Source: UBA4733 sp036734945
Lineage (GTDB): Bacteria; Chloroflexota; UBA4733
Length of the DNA: 64,000 bases
Direction of reading: 5' to 3'
Assembly (NCBI GenBank): GCA_036734945.1
Contig: DAIMXP010000034.1
Coordinates: 1-64,000, forward strand
The notes below the pieces were generated by a model. The model had not been told where the DNA came from. It did not search any database and was given only the letters and a program-made list of their open reading frames with translations. This document shows positions 32,452 to 40,576 of this stretch, piece by piece (positions within the stretch are counted from its first letter, which is position 1; every line of letters starts with the position of its first letter). A program made the translations under genes and the position numbers.

Positions 32452-32727
32452 ATGGCAGTAGTACGACGCATGGTGAGTTTTGATGTGCCGGACGGGCCGA
32501 TCGGACCCTACGACGCGGCCGATGGATTGGCGGCCCTGCGCCGGCTGCCGGGGGTGCAGACCGTGGGCCTCTACGAGACTCGTGACGGCAAGCCGGAGTA
32601 TCTGCTCGATGTTCAGATGGAACAGACGGTAGCGGCGGACGTGGATCACGAGTTGGATCGGCAGATGGGCGAGTACGCCGGCTATCTGACCAACGTCGTC
32701 CGCCGCCAGTTCCGCCCGCTCGCTTGA
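32452..32727 (+). CDS. Small conserved-looking protein, 91 residues
   Basis: ATG 32452 follows a strong AAGGAGAGG site. The protein reads as a beta-alpha-beta fold: RRMVSFDVPDGPIGPYDAAD, LRRLPGVQTVGLYETRDGK, EYLLDVQMEQ and a C-terminal helix. The pattern is reminiscent of ferredoxin-like dimeric barrel proteins, but I cannot name a family. It is 17 bases upstream of the UbiB-like kinase gene and co-directional, so it is probably in the same transcript. Confidence 0.7.
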   Translation: MAVVRRMVSFDVPDGPIGPYDAADGLAALRRLPGVQTVGLYETRDGKPEYLLDVQMEQTVAADVDHELDRQMGEYAGYLTNVVRRQFRPLA

Positions 32728-32744
32728 GCGGAGGATAGGGAGGC

Positions 32745-34430
32745 GTGGCTGCCCGGCGCGGACTCCTCCCGCCGCCTAACACTGCCGCCTGGCGACGGAC
32801 GCGGAGGCGGCGCTTTCGGGCGGTGATCGTGCTCTTTGCCGGCTTCATCCGGGACTACTGGCGGCTCTGGCTCTTCCGGCATGTCCTGGGCGACGGCTTC
32901 GTGCAACGAAGACTACCCGCCTTGCGCCGCCAACAGGGCATTCGCTACCGGGAGACCGCCATCCGCCAGGGCGGCCTGCTGATCAAGGTCGGCCAATTCT
33001 TCTCCAGCCGCGTTGACCTTCTGCCGCCGGAATACATCGAAGAGCTCGCCAAGCTGCAGGACGAGGTGCCTCCCATCCCCTTTGCCGAGATTCGAACGGT
33101 GGCGGAACGGGAGTTTGGCGGACCGCTCAGCACCTGGTACGCCAACATCGAGGAAGAAGCCGTGGCGGCCGCCTCACTCGGACAGGTCCACCGGGCGACA
33201 CTGCCGACGGGTGAGCAGGTGGCCGTGAAGGTGCAGCGGCCGGAGATCGCTGCCATCATCGCCATCGACCTGGACAACCTGCGCTGGGTCATCTCCTGGA
33301 TGCGGCGGCTGACCAAGGTCGCCGGCGACGTTGACTGGAACGGCGTGCTGGCCGAGTTCACCGAGACCCTCGGTGACGAGCTCGACTACCGCATCGAGGC
33401 GGCGAGCGCCGAACGCTTCCGGCAGACCTTTGCCGGCAACCCCAACGTCTACGCGCCCTTGATCTACCGTTCGCACTCGCGCGAACGCGTCCTCACCATG
33501 GAGTTCTGCGAGGGAATCAAGATCACCAACTACGCAGCGCTGGAGGCTGCGGGCATCAACCGGGCGGCGGTTGCGCGCACGTTGTTGGAGACCTACTTTC
33601 GGCAAATCTTCGAACTCGACTACTTTCACGCCGATCCCCACCCCGGCAACCTGCTCGTGCGACCCGGCCCGGTGATCGTCTTCCTGGACTTTGGCTTGAT
33701 GGGCCGTATCACGCCGGCCGTGCGCGTCGGAACGCGCAACCTGCTCAATGCCTTGGTTGGGCGCGACGCAGACCTGGCGACGCGCACCCTGGCCGACATG
33801 GGCTTCCTCCGGCCCGGCGCCAACGTGCGCACCGTACGGGACGGGCTCGCCTGGTTCCTGGATCAGTTTTACCGCAACTCCCTGGCGGAACTGGCCAAAA
33901 TCAGCCCGCACGAGGTCTTCGATCAGGTCAAGGACCTCATCTACGAGCATCCCTTTCAGATTCCTGCCAACTACGTCTTCATGGGCCGGGCCATCGGCAC
34001 CCTGGTGGGCCTCAGCACCGGGTTGGCTCCAGATCTCAATGTGATCCACGTGATGACGCCCTACGCCCGCAAGTTGGCCGGCCGTGACGAAATTGCCGAC
34101 GTGCTGGAACTTGTCAGCAAGCAGGTGCGGGACTACGGGCGCATCGCCCTCGACCTGCCGCGCGTGCTCGACCGGATTTTGACGCGCCTCGATACCGGCA
34201 GCCTCCAGTTGCGCGTGGAGGACATGGACGAGATGACTCGCCACATGGCGCGACTAGAGCGGACCGGGCGGCGGTTGGTGTCTGCCGCCCTTTGCGTTGG
34301 TCTCCTGCTCAGTGGTAGCGTACTGGTGACCCAGCATCAGGAGGTGCGTGGCGACATCGCCTTTGTGTTGGCGGTGTTTCTCGGCATCGTTTCGATCTGG
34401 CCTGGCGGCGCGCGATCCAACCGGAGGTAA
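32745..34430 (+). CDS. AarF/UbiB (ABC1) family atypical kinase
   Basis: A 561-residue protein from GTG 32745 (GGGAGG site). UbiB hallmarks are all present: the KxGQ motif in LIKVGQFFSSR, the Ala-rich loop AAASLGQVHRA in place of a P-loop, the invariant Lys in VAVKVQRP, FHADPHPGNLLV in the catalytic loop and LDFGLMG as the metal-binding DFG. A C-terminal hydrophobic hairpin (about 510-550) should anchor it in the membrane. These proteins act as ATPases supporting isoprenoid-quinone or other lipid metabolism. Followed within four bases by a GH57 gene. Confidence 0.92.
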   Translation: MAARRGLLPPPNTAAWRRTRRRRFRAVIVLFAGFIRDYWRLWLFRHVLGDGFVQRRLPALRRQQGIRYRETAIRQGGLLIKVGQFFSSRVDLLPPEYIEELAKLQDEVPPIPFAEIRTVAEREFGGPLSTWYANIEEEAVAAASLGQVHRATLPTGEQVAVKVQRPEIAAIIAIDLDNLRWVISWMRRLTKVAGDVDWNGVLAEFTETLGDELDYRIEAASAERFRQTFAGNPNVYAPLIYRSHSRERVLTMEFCEGIKITNYAALEAAGINRAAVARTLLETYFRQIFELDYFHADPHPGNLLVRPGPVIVFLDFGLMGRITPAVRVGTRNLLNALVGRDADLATRTLADMGFLRPGANVRTVRDGLAWFLDQFYRNSLAELAKISPHEVFDQVKDLIYEHPFQIPANYVFMGRAIGTLVGLSTGLAPDLNVIHVMTPYARKLAGRDEIADVLELVSKQVRDYGRIALDLPRVLDRILTRLDTGSLQLRVEDMDEMTRHMARLERTGRRLVSAALCVGLLLSGSVLVTQHQEVRGDIAFVLAVFLGIVSIWPGGARSNRR

Positions 34431-34434
34431 ATCG

Positions 34435-35688
34435 GTGGCACTGGTGACGTTGTATCTATTCGCCCACCAGCCGCACCGTCTGCGCGACTACCCGGAACGC
34501 CGCCGGATGGACGAGCAGTCACCGCAAGCGCTCTATGATCACCTGTACGAGGAGTGGTTCAACGAAGAGGTGTTTCGGCGCGTCGCCCGCGAGTGCTACT
34601 GGCCCGCCACGACCCTCCTCTTGCATCTGGTTCAGGAGCAGTCGCAGCGTCGCAAGCCCTTCAAGCTGAACTTTGCGCTGTCCGGCCTCTTCATTGAACA
34701 GGCGCGGCGCTGGGAACCCCAGCTGCTCGACGTGTTTCGCCAACTCGCAGCTACCGGCCTCGTGGAATTTACCGGCGAGACCTTCTATCACTCCCTGTCC
34801 AGCCTCTTCGGCGTCGACCGCAGCGAATTCTGCTCGCAGGTGGAACTGCACGCGCAGGCGATCAGGGAACTCACCGGGCGGCGGCCGACGTTCTTTCGCA
34901 ACACGGAGTGCCTCTACAACAACGATATCGCGGAGACGGTTCGAGGGCTGGGCTTCCGGGGCATCCTGACGGAGGGCATCGAGCGCGTGTTGGACGGCTG
35001 GCGGTCCCCCAACTTCCTGTACCAGTCCACCACCGGCCTGCCGGTCTTGTTGCGGGACTATCAGTCCAGCGACGACATCGGCTACCGCTTCAGCAACCGG
35101 GCCTGGGACTTCTGGCCATTGCATGCCGACGTTTTCGCACGCTGGATGGCGGCCAACCCGCACCAGATCATCACCCTGGCGATGGACTACGAGGCGTTCG
35201 GCAACCACATGTGGGCGGCGGACGGCATCTTCGACTTCCTGACCTGGTTGCCGCGTAAAGTCGCCCACCACCCGAGCCTGGAATGGGTGACGGCGACGGA
35301 AGCGGTGCAACGTCTGCAACCGGTCGGGGTCGTCAACGTTGGCCCCTACGACACCGTCTCCTGGGCCGATGCCGAGCGCGACACCAGCGCCTGGCTGGGC
35401 AACACGATGCAGCGTTGGTGCTTCGAAGAAGTCAAGCGCCTGGGGCCCGAAGTGTTGGCCACCGGCGACCCAACCCTGATTCGCATCTGGCGCCAATTGC
35501 AGACGAGCGACCACTTTTACTACATGACGAACAAGTCCGGCAGTGACCAGGATGTCCACCACTACTTCAGCGTGTACCGCACGCCGATGGAGGCCTTCGT
35601 GCGGGTGCAAACGGCGCTGGCCGCGCTTGCCTCGTACCTGGAGCGGCACAAGGCCGGCAATGAAGCACAATCTTCCGCGCTACACTAA
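34435..35688 (+). CDS. Glycoside hydrolase family 57 protein (alpha-amylase-like)
   Basis: A 417-residue GH57 enzyme. GTG 34435 is preferred because GGAGG precedes it by seven bases and the family N-terminus (TLYLFAHQPHRL) follows directly. The catalytic nucleophile Glu lies in TFFRNTECLYNND and the acid/base Asp in LAMDYEAFGNHM; AL SGLFIEQ and FVEFTGETFYHS-like segments (LVEFTGETFYHSL) complete the GH57 pattern. It should hydrolyse or rearrange alpha-glucans in the cytoplasm, perhaps glycogen or maltodextrin. It is in a run of co-directional genes after the UbiB-like kinase. Confidence 0.88.
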   Translation: MALVTLYLFAHQPHRLRDYPERRRMDEQSPQALYDHLYEEWFNEEVFRRVARECYWPATTLLLHLVQEQSQRRKPFKLNFALSGLFIEQARRWEPQLLDVFRQLAATGLVEFTGETFYHSLSSLFGVDRSEFCSQVELHAQAIRELTGRRPTFFRNTECLYNNDIAETVRGLGFRGILTEGIERVLDGWRSPNFLYQSTTGLPVLLRDYQSSDDIGYRFSNRAWDFWPLHADVFARWMAANPHQIITLAMDYEAFGNHMWAADGIFDFLTWLPRKVAHHPSLEWVTATEAVQRLQPVGVVNVGPYDTVSWADAERDTSAWLGNTMQRWCFEEVKRLGPEVLATGDPTLIRIWRQLQTSDHFYYMTNKSGSDQDVHHYFSVYRTPMEAFVRVQTALAALASYLERHKAGNEAQSSALH

Positions 35689-35727
35689 ACCATCGGTCCG
35701 ATATGATCCAGGAGGTTGCCACGCCCC

Positions 35728-36780
35728 ATGCCCATGCTAGAGATTGCTCCGACGACGACGATTCGGGAGGTCGTGGATCGCTACCCCGGCATCCAGGCAG
35801 TGTTCCGAGCGCACGGTTTGCCCTGCGCCAGTTGCCACGTAGCGGTGTATGAGACCATCATGGCCGGGGCAGCGCTCCACCGGTTACAACTCGGTCTCCT
35901 GCTCGATGACCTCGGCGCCTACGCGCGCAGCGGCGTCGTGCCGGCCATGCGCGCGGAGCCGGCCCAGAAACGGCCATTAACCGGCGGAAAGCTCGACCCG
36001 CGGGGTATCAAGCACATCGTGGCGGTCATGAGCGGCAAAGGTGGCGTCGGTAAGTCGCTGGTGACCGGGCTGCTGGCGACCGCCTTGCGCCACGCCGGCT
36101 TTTCTGTCGGTGTGCTGGACGCCGATATTACCGGTCCGAGCGTGCCGCGCATGTTCGGCGTTACCGCCAAGGCCGTCATGCGCGACAAGCGCTTCGACCC
36201 GGAACTCAGCGCCGGTGGCATCAAGATCATGTCGATCAGTTTCCTCATGGCCAACGAACAGGACGCGGTGATCTGGCGCGGCCCGATGGTGACCGGCGCC
36301 ATTCAACAGTTCTTCAACGATGTCCACTGGGGCGACCTGGACTACCTGCTGGTCGATCTGCCGCCCGGGACCTCCGACGCGCCGTTGACGGTGCTGCAGC
36401 GCCTGCCGGTGGAGGGCGTGGTGGTCGTCAATACCCCCCAGCAACTCGCCACTGCGGTTGTCTCCAAGGCTATCAAACTCGCGCAGCGCATGCAGGTGCC
36501 GATTCTTGGCATTGTGGAAAATATGGCCTACGTGATGGTCCCGGGAAGCGACATACCCCTGGAGGTGTTTGGACCGAGCCAAGGGCCGCAACTGGTTGCA
36601 GAGTCGGGAGCGCCGCTGCTGGCCCGCTTACCAATCGACCCGGCGCTCACGACCCTGGTCGACGCCGGACGAATTGAGGAGTACCAGACAGCGGAGTTTG
36701 CCGAGTTGGCGGAAAACTTCTTGCGCGAGGTCAGGAGAGCCGACCAGCCGGGACGCTCTTCAGATGCCGCCGCCGGCTGA
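35728..36780 (+). CDS. Mrp/NBP35-type P-loop ATPase with N-terminal DUF1858 domain
   Basis: A 350-residue protein (ATG 35728; AGGAGG upstream). Residues 1-65 are a DUF1858-like domain with CASC in HGLPCASCHVAVYE. The Mrp ATPase follows: MSGKGGVGKS (deviant Walker A with signature Lys), LDADITGPSVPRM, and DLPPGTSDAPL. Mrp proteins carry and deliver Fe-S clusters for assembly. The C-terminal CxxC found in most Mrp proteins, expected after ENMAY, is missing (MVPGSDIPLEVFG instead), so the only vicinal cysteines are in the DUF1858 part. It overlaps the 3' end of a minus-strand gene by 50 bases. Confidence 0.9.
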   Translation: MPMLEIAPTTTIREVVDRYPGIQAVFRAHGLPCASCHVAVYETIMAGAALHRLQLGLLLDDLGAYARSGVVPAMRAEPAQKRPLTGGKLDPRGIKHIVAVMSGKGGVGKSLVTGLLATALRHAGFSVGVLDADITGPSVPRMFGVTAKAVMRDKRFDPELSAGGIKIMSISFLMANEQDAVIWRGPMVTGAIQQFFNDVHWGDLDYLLVDLPPGTSDAPLTVLQRLPVEGVVVVNTPQQLATAVVSKAIKLAQRMQVPILGIVENMAYVMVPGSDIPLEVFGPSQGPQLVAESGAPLLARLPIDPALTTLVDAGRIEEYQTAEFAELAENFLREVRRADQPGRSSDAAAG

Positions 36781-37075
36781 GCGCCGCCAGCGCGCACATC
36801 GTCTGACAGCGCCGGCACTGGAAGGCCTGCCGCCAGGTCGAAGTCACCGTTCGCGCCTGGCAGCAGGGACAGGACGCCGCAAACACATCGCCGGACCAGA
36901 ACAGGCCGGCGCCGCAGATGGCCAGACTGAGACCGGCGGCGACGACCAGCGCCAACCAGGGCATACTCGGTACCACGCTACCGGCCAGGACACCCATGCC
37001 CAGACCAACCGCGAGGCCGATACCGGCCAGCGTGTAGCCACTGATCCGCCGCGACCTACTCAATGTTGCCATCAT
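36731..37075 (-). CDS. Small two-helix membrane protein with a CxxC...CxxC motif
   Basis: A 114-residue protein starting at ATG 37075 (or the next codon, also ATG) behind GAGAGGGG. Two hydrophobic helices (about 13-33 and 40-60) precede a C-terminal segment with CPCCQAR and CRRCQTMC, a probable zinc-ribbon or metal-binding site. No family recognised. Two DtxR/IdeR-like boxes lie just upstream, so metal-dependent repression is likely. Its 3' end is antisense to the Mrp gene. Confidence 0.7.
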   Translation of the reverse strand: MMATLSRSRRISGYTLAGIGLAVGLGMGVLAGSVVPSMPWLALVVAAGLSLAICGAGLFWSGDVFAASCPCCQARTVTSTWRQAFQCRRCQTMCALAALSRRRHLKSVPAGRLS

Positions 37076-37094
37076 CGGCCCCTCTCTGTGGATG

Positions 37095-37113
37095 TTAGGC
37101 TACCCTAACTTGA
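37095..37113 (-). promoter_or_regulatory. DtxR/IdeR-like box 1
   Basis: TTAGGCTACCCTAACTTGA matches the 19-base DtxR/IdeR consensus TTAGGTTAGSCTAACCTAA at 15 positions by hand count, with its conserved TTAGG and CCTAA arms. It is centred about 29 bases upstream of the ATG at 37075, a position suited to repression by an iron- or manganese-bound regulator. Confidence 0.5.
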
Positions 37114-37115
37114 TC

Positions 37116-38723
37116 CTACCCACGTTCTGCCGGCCTGTCAATAGGTTTGGCTAACTTTTTTGGACAATGCCAAGGCTCGCATAGGTATTGCCGTCCAGGA
37201 CGGAGGGCGCATCGGCCCCCAGCCAGTCCTGGAGCAGGGTGGAGTACACCTGCCGAAAGTCGATGCCGAACTTCAGATCGCCGTTGGTGTCCAGATCGGT
37301 CAAGCTGGGCGTGTTGCCGTAGAGGCCGCCCTTCAACTTGCTGCCGAGCAGGAACATCGGCGCCGCCGTGCCGTGGTCGGTGCCGTTGCCGGCATTCTCC
37401 TTCACGCGCCGGCCAAACTCGGAGAAGGTCATCATCGCTACTTGGGCTGATCATCGTCAGGTGAACGAGGCCGCGCAGGCGCTCGTCGAGGCCGGCCCCG
37501 CTGGTGCTGAAACCGCTGTCGCCGTTGAGGTAGCTAATGAGCGCCGCCCGCGTTGTGGCGGTGACATTGCCGTCCAGCAGCAAGTTGTTGTAGTAATCGA
37601 CGACCTGATCGGCGGTGCTGCCGATGCTGGAAAGGTCAGTCGGTGGGCTCCAGCTCGTGCCGTCCCTGGTGCGCGCCGTCACCAGCCTGTTGGCCTCGTT
37701 ATAGCGGTTGAGGATGGTGCCCGTATTGATCCAGGACGGACCGCCCGGCCAGCCGGCGACGTTCGGCGGGATGAATAACTGCTGGCCGAGGAGCGTCAGC
37801 ACGCCAGGGCCCTGCTTCGGCACGGTCGCAATGCCCAGGTGTTTGAGCGCGCCGATGAAGTACTCGGCCGGACTCTTGATCAGGCTTTGCACGGCGCTTT
37901 GCGCCTGGAATTCCGGCGACATGAACATTGCCTGCAACACCGGCGCGATGTTGAACTGGTTCTGGGTGTAGATGTCGGCATACTTCTGGATGTTGGCGCT
38001 AGACGGGTTGGGGTCGACGAAGAAGTGATACAACTTGGTCATCAGGAAAGTGGCGTGGGCGGGTTGTTGCAGGATGATGTTGAGAATGTCGCCGCCATCC
38101 CACTGCCCGGTCTGGCCCAGAAAGGTCTTGACGCTGGAATCGTAGTCGCGGGCAACGAACTGGAACGTGCCCTTCGCTGCATGCCAACCGGTAAAGGCGC
38201 GGGCGGCTGCGTGGACATCATCCTCGCTGTAGTTGCCGATGCCGAGCGTAAACAACTCCATCAGCTCGCGGCCATAGTTCTCGTTGGGCGCGGCCTTGTG
38301 GTTCTGGTTGCCATCCAGCCACTTCAGCATGGCCGGGTCCCTGGAGACGCCCAGGAGCAAGTCGTGAAAGTTGCCGACGGCGTTGGTGCGGAACAGGCCG
38401 TTCTGTTGCCACATCATCTCGGAGCTTTGGACCTTGTTATCGCCGGTGGCGAAGTGACCGTGCCAGAAGAGGGTCATCTTTTCCTCCAGGGGGCGTGCCG
38501 TGTGCAACATGCGGTGCATCCAGGCAGCGCTGATTTGCTGTGGCCCCTTCTGGGTCAAGTCGAGCGTGGGCATTGCGCTGTCAAGGGCGGAGTTGTCGAC
38601 CTGCGCGTAGTTCACCAGTTGATCGACGGCGCCTTGATAGCCGAGCTGGCGATATTGGGCCAGTTCGTCCAGGCCGGCTCCAAAGCCGGCCCGTCGGAGC
38701 AAGTGGGCGGTGAGATCGGCCAC
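37116..38723 (-). CDS. DUF1800 family protein with aberrant C-terminus (deletion fusion)
   Basis: A DUF1800 protein from GTG 38723 (GAGAGG site): THLLRRAGFG-type opening (AHLLRRAGFGAGLDEL), MTLFWHGHFATG, NENYGRELMELFTLG, PPNVAGWPGG. Such proteins are usually exported and paired with a downstream DUF1501 gene; their function is unknown. The reading is normal to about 37448 (GLVHLTMISP), after which it runs out of frame through DUF1501 sequence to an accidental stop at 37116. The true C-terminus and the 5' three-quarters of DUF1501 are missing. I see no signal peptide at this start. Confidence 0.75.
   Translation of the reverse strand: MADLTAHLLRRAGFGAGLDELAQYRQLGYQGAVDQLVNYAQVDNSALDSAMPTLDLTQKGPQQISAAWMHRMLHTARPLEEKMTLFWHGHFATGDNKVQSSEMMWQQNGLFRTNAVGNFHDLLLGVSRDPAMLKWLDGNQNHKAAPNENYGRELMELFTLGIGNYSEDDVHAAARAFTGWHAAKGTFQFVARDYDSSVKTFLGQTGQWDGGDILNIILQQPAHATFLMTKLYHFFVDPNPSSANIQKYADIYTQNQFNIAPVLQAMFMSPEFQAQSAVQSLIKSPAEYFIGALKHLGIATVPKQGPGVLTLLGQQLFIPPNVAGWPGGPSWINTGTILNRYNEANRLVTARTRDGTSWSPPTDLSSIGSTADQVVDYYNNLLLDGNVTATTRAALISYLNGDSGFSTSGAGLDERLRGLVHLTMISPSSDDDLLRVWPAREGECRQRHRPRHGGADVPARQQVEGRPLRQHAQLDRSGHQRRSEVRHRLSAGVLHPAPGLAGGRCALRPGRQYLCEPWHCPKKLAKPIDRPAERG
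37141..37159 (-). promoter_or_regulatory. DtxR/IdeR-like box 2
   Basis: ATAGGTTTGGCTAACTTTT matches the DtxR/IdeR consensus at 14 of 19 positions by hand count. It overlaps the stop codon of the DUF1501 remnant and lies 28 bases beyond box 1. Its significance depends on box 1 being real. Confidence 0.4.
37151..37447 (-). pseudogene. DUF1501 protein, C-terminal fragment
   Basis: About 98 codons in the frame shifted relative to DUF1800 read VAMMTFSEFGRRVKENAGNG, then GTDHGTAAPMFLLGSKLKGG and a normal ending (YASLGIVQKS, TAG at 37153-37151). These are the diagnostic last motifs of DUF1501 (sulfatase-like) proteins. The front of the gene is missing; the junction with DUF1800 lies near 37447. Confidence 0.85.
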
Positions 38724-39009
38724 GTATCGAATCCTCTCTGCGTTTGTTACTGCCGGTACTGTGCTGTCTATCACTGAGAGTCGGTGCGGGTCGCTGGAAT
38801 GTACGGGTCGCTGACGGCGCTGAGCCGAACCCGTCGGGCCGGGTCTCCCCATTGCTCCTGGCGGTCGCCTTTGGCGCCACGCCGTACACAAGGGCAGCGC
38901 CGGACGAGGCGTACCCCGTATTTCAGGATGACCGCGCAGGGTTTCCGGTCGGTAAAGAAGGCCCTAACAATTCGGCGGTTGACGCATCGCTGCGGCGTTG
39001 GTGGTGCGC

Positions 39010-39615
39010 CTACAGCCGGTACAGCCCGTGCTCCGTAATATATGTCCAGACGGCTTCCGGCACCTGGTAGCGGATCGGTAGCCCCTGGCCGACCCGCTGG
39101 CGGATTTCCGTGCCGGAGACGGCAAACTGCGGGCCTGCCAACTGCGTCAGGCGCGATGACAGCGCCGGCAACTGGGCGCTGAGTTGCGCCAGATTCACCG
39201 GTTGCACGTTAGGACGGCTGACCACGACGAGCGTGGCGAGTTCGAGCAGGCGCTCCGGTTCACGCCAGGTGAGCAGGTCAGACAAGGCGTCACCGCCGAC
39301 GATGAAGAAGAGCGCGCACTCGGCCCCGACTTCCTGGCGCAAGGCGCCGAGCGTTTCGACAGTGTAGGAAGGCCCTTCGCGCTCGATCTCCACGGTTGAC
39401 ACGCTGAAGGCCGAGTTGCCGGCGATAGCCAGGCGGACCATCGCCAGGCGGTCGGCGGCCGGCGACACCGGCAAGCCGCGCTTATGCGGCGGCTGGCCGG
39501 CGGGGATAAAGCAGACCGCATCCAGCGCCAGCCGGACGCGCGCCTCCTCAGCGATGACAAGGTGGCCACAATGGATCGGGTCGAAGGTGCCGCCGAGGAG
39601 GCCGAGGCGCTTCAC
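39010..39615 (-). CDS. nadD: Nicotinate-nucleotide adenylyltransferase
   Basis: A 201-residue NadD from GTG 39615. The nucleotidyltransferase HxGH motif is in GGTFDPIHCGHLVIAEEA, the PPHK substrate motif in PAGQPPHKRG, and the ISSTxIR-like site in VSGTEIRQRV. It converts nicotinate mononucleotide and ATP to deamido-NAD in NAD biosynthesis. GTG overlaps the stop of the MscS-type gene upstream (GTGA), so they are translationally coupled. The usual neighbours rsfS or obgE are absent. Confidence 0.93.
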   Translation of the reverse strand: MKRLGLLGGTFDPIHCGHLVIAEEARVRLALDAVCFIPAGQPPHKRGLPVSPAADRLAMVRLAIAGNSAFSVSTVEIEREGPSYTVETLGALRQEVGAECALFFIVGGDALSDLLTWREPERLLELATLVVVSRPNVQPVNLAQLSAQLPALSSRLTQLAGPQFAVSGTEIRQRVGQGLPIRYQVPEAVWTYITEHGLYRL

Positions 39616-40487
39616 CCGGCGGCAGCCGTAGTCGTGCCTGGTTTGGGCGGACGTGTGCGCGTGATGCGCCGCCGCTTTGCCGCCGGCGGCGGGGCGGCAG
39701 CGGGCAGGGCGGGCGCCCCCGGCACGCTGAACACGGCAGCAGGCACTGCCTGGCGCAGCGCCAGCATGACGCGCCCCATGGCCATAGTATCAGGCGCCCA
39801 GATCCCCAGTTCGACCAGGGTGCCGGTGTTTGAGGTCGCCTGAACGGCCACCGTCGGCGCCGGACCGGGCGGGTTGGCGCTGCCGGTCAGGCTGCCGACA
39901 GCAGCGATCAGGGCGTCCAGGGTAGCGTTCGCCGGTAGCGTCACCAACACGGGCCAGCAGCGCAAGGGGTGGGCGGAGCGGTTGACGACCACCGCTGTGA
40001 AGACTGTGGCGTTAGGCACGGTGACGCGCAGCCCGTCGATAGTGTTCAGCACGGTCAGCCGCAGTTCGATGCTCTCGACAGCGCCGTGGACGCCGCTCAC
40101 CTCAATGATGTCACCCAGCATAAACGGGCGCTCGATCAGCATGTAGAAGCCGGCAAACAGGTTCCGCAGCACGTCCTGCAGCGCCAGGGAGATGGTGAGG
40201 CCGACGACGCCGAGCAGCGTCAGCAGCGGCGTGATGCCCGACCCAAACAGGTTGAGAATCCAGAGTGCGGCGATGACGAGGATGCCGAAGTAGACCAGGC
40301 GGCCGATCAGGAGCGCGGCAGAGGTATCCACCTTGGAGCGCCGCCGGAGCACATTGATGACGGCCCGCCGCATGCGCTGCCCGAAGGCCAGCGCCACCAG
40401 CGCTATGAGAATCGCGCCGAGCAGGTGGGCAGCCGTGCTGGCGGTGAGCGTAGGCGAAACCGCGAACGTTGGCAGCATCTTCTCCAC
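39612..40487 (-). CDS. MscS-family mechanosensitive channel
   Basis: Up to 291 residues (GTG 40487, or ATG 40478). Three hydrophobic helices precede the pore helix and beta domain signature GLTISLALQDVLRNLFAGFY, MLIERPFMLGDIIEV, and TVLNTIDGLRVTVPNATVF. The C-terminal tail is Pro/Lys-rich (AAAPPPAAKRRRITRTRPPK). It should open under membrane tension to release solutes. Coupled to nadD. Confidence 0.9.
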   Translation of the reverse strand: MEKMLPTFAVSPTLTASTAAHLLGAILIALVALAFGQRMRRAVINVLRRRSKVDTSAALLIGRLVYFGILVIAALWILNLFGSGITPLLTLLGVVGLTISLALQDVLRNLFAGFYMLIERPFMLGDIIEVSGVHGAVESIELRLTVLNTIDGLRVTVPNATVFTAVVVNRSAHPLRCWPVLVTLPANATLDALIAAVGSLTGSANPPGPAPTVAVQATSNTGTLVELGIWAPDTMAMGRVMLALRQAVPAAVFSVPGAPALPAAAPPPAAKRRRITRTRPPKPGTTTAAAG

Positions 40488-40576
40488 AGTATTCAGGCGT
40501 TGCTGTGCTATGTTAGGAAGTGGGGGTGCCCCACGTCAAGCGCAGCGGTAATGGCCCTTTCGATGGGTGCGAACAC

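Noticed and set aside
38724..39009. Possible gene remnant between nadD and the DUF1800 gene
   Set aside because: I read all frames and found no coherent motif; it appears to be a plain 286-base intergenic region.
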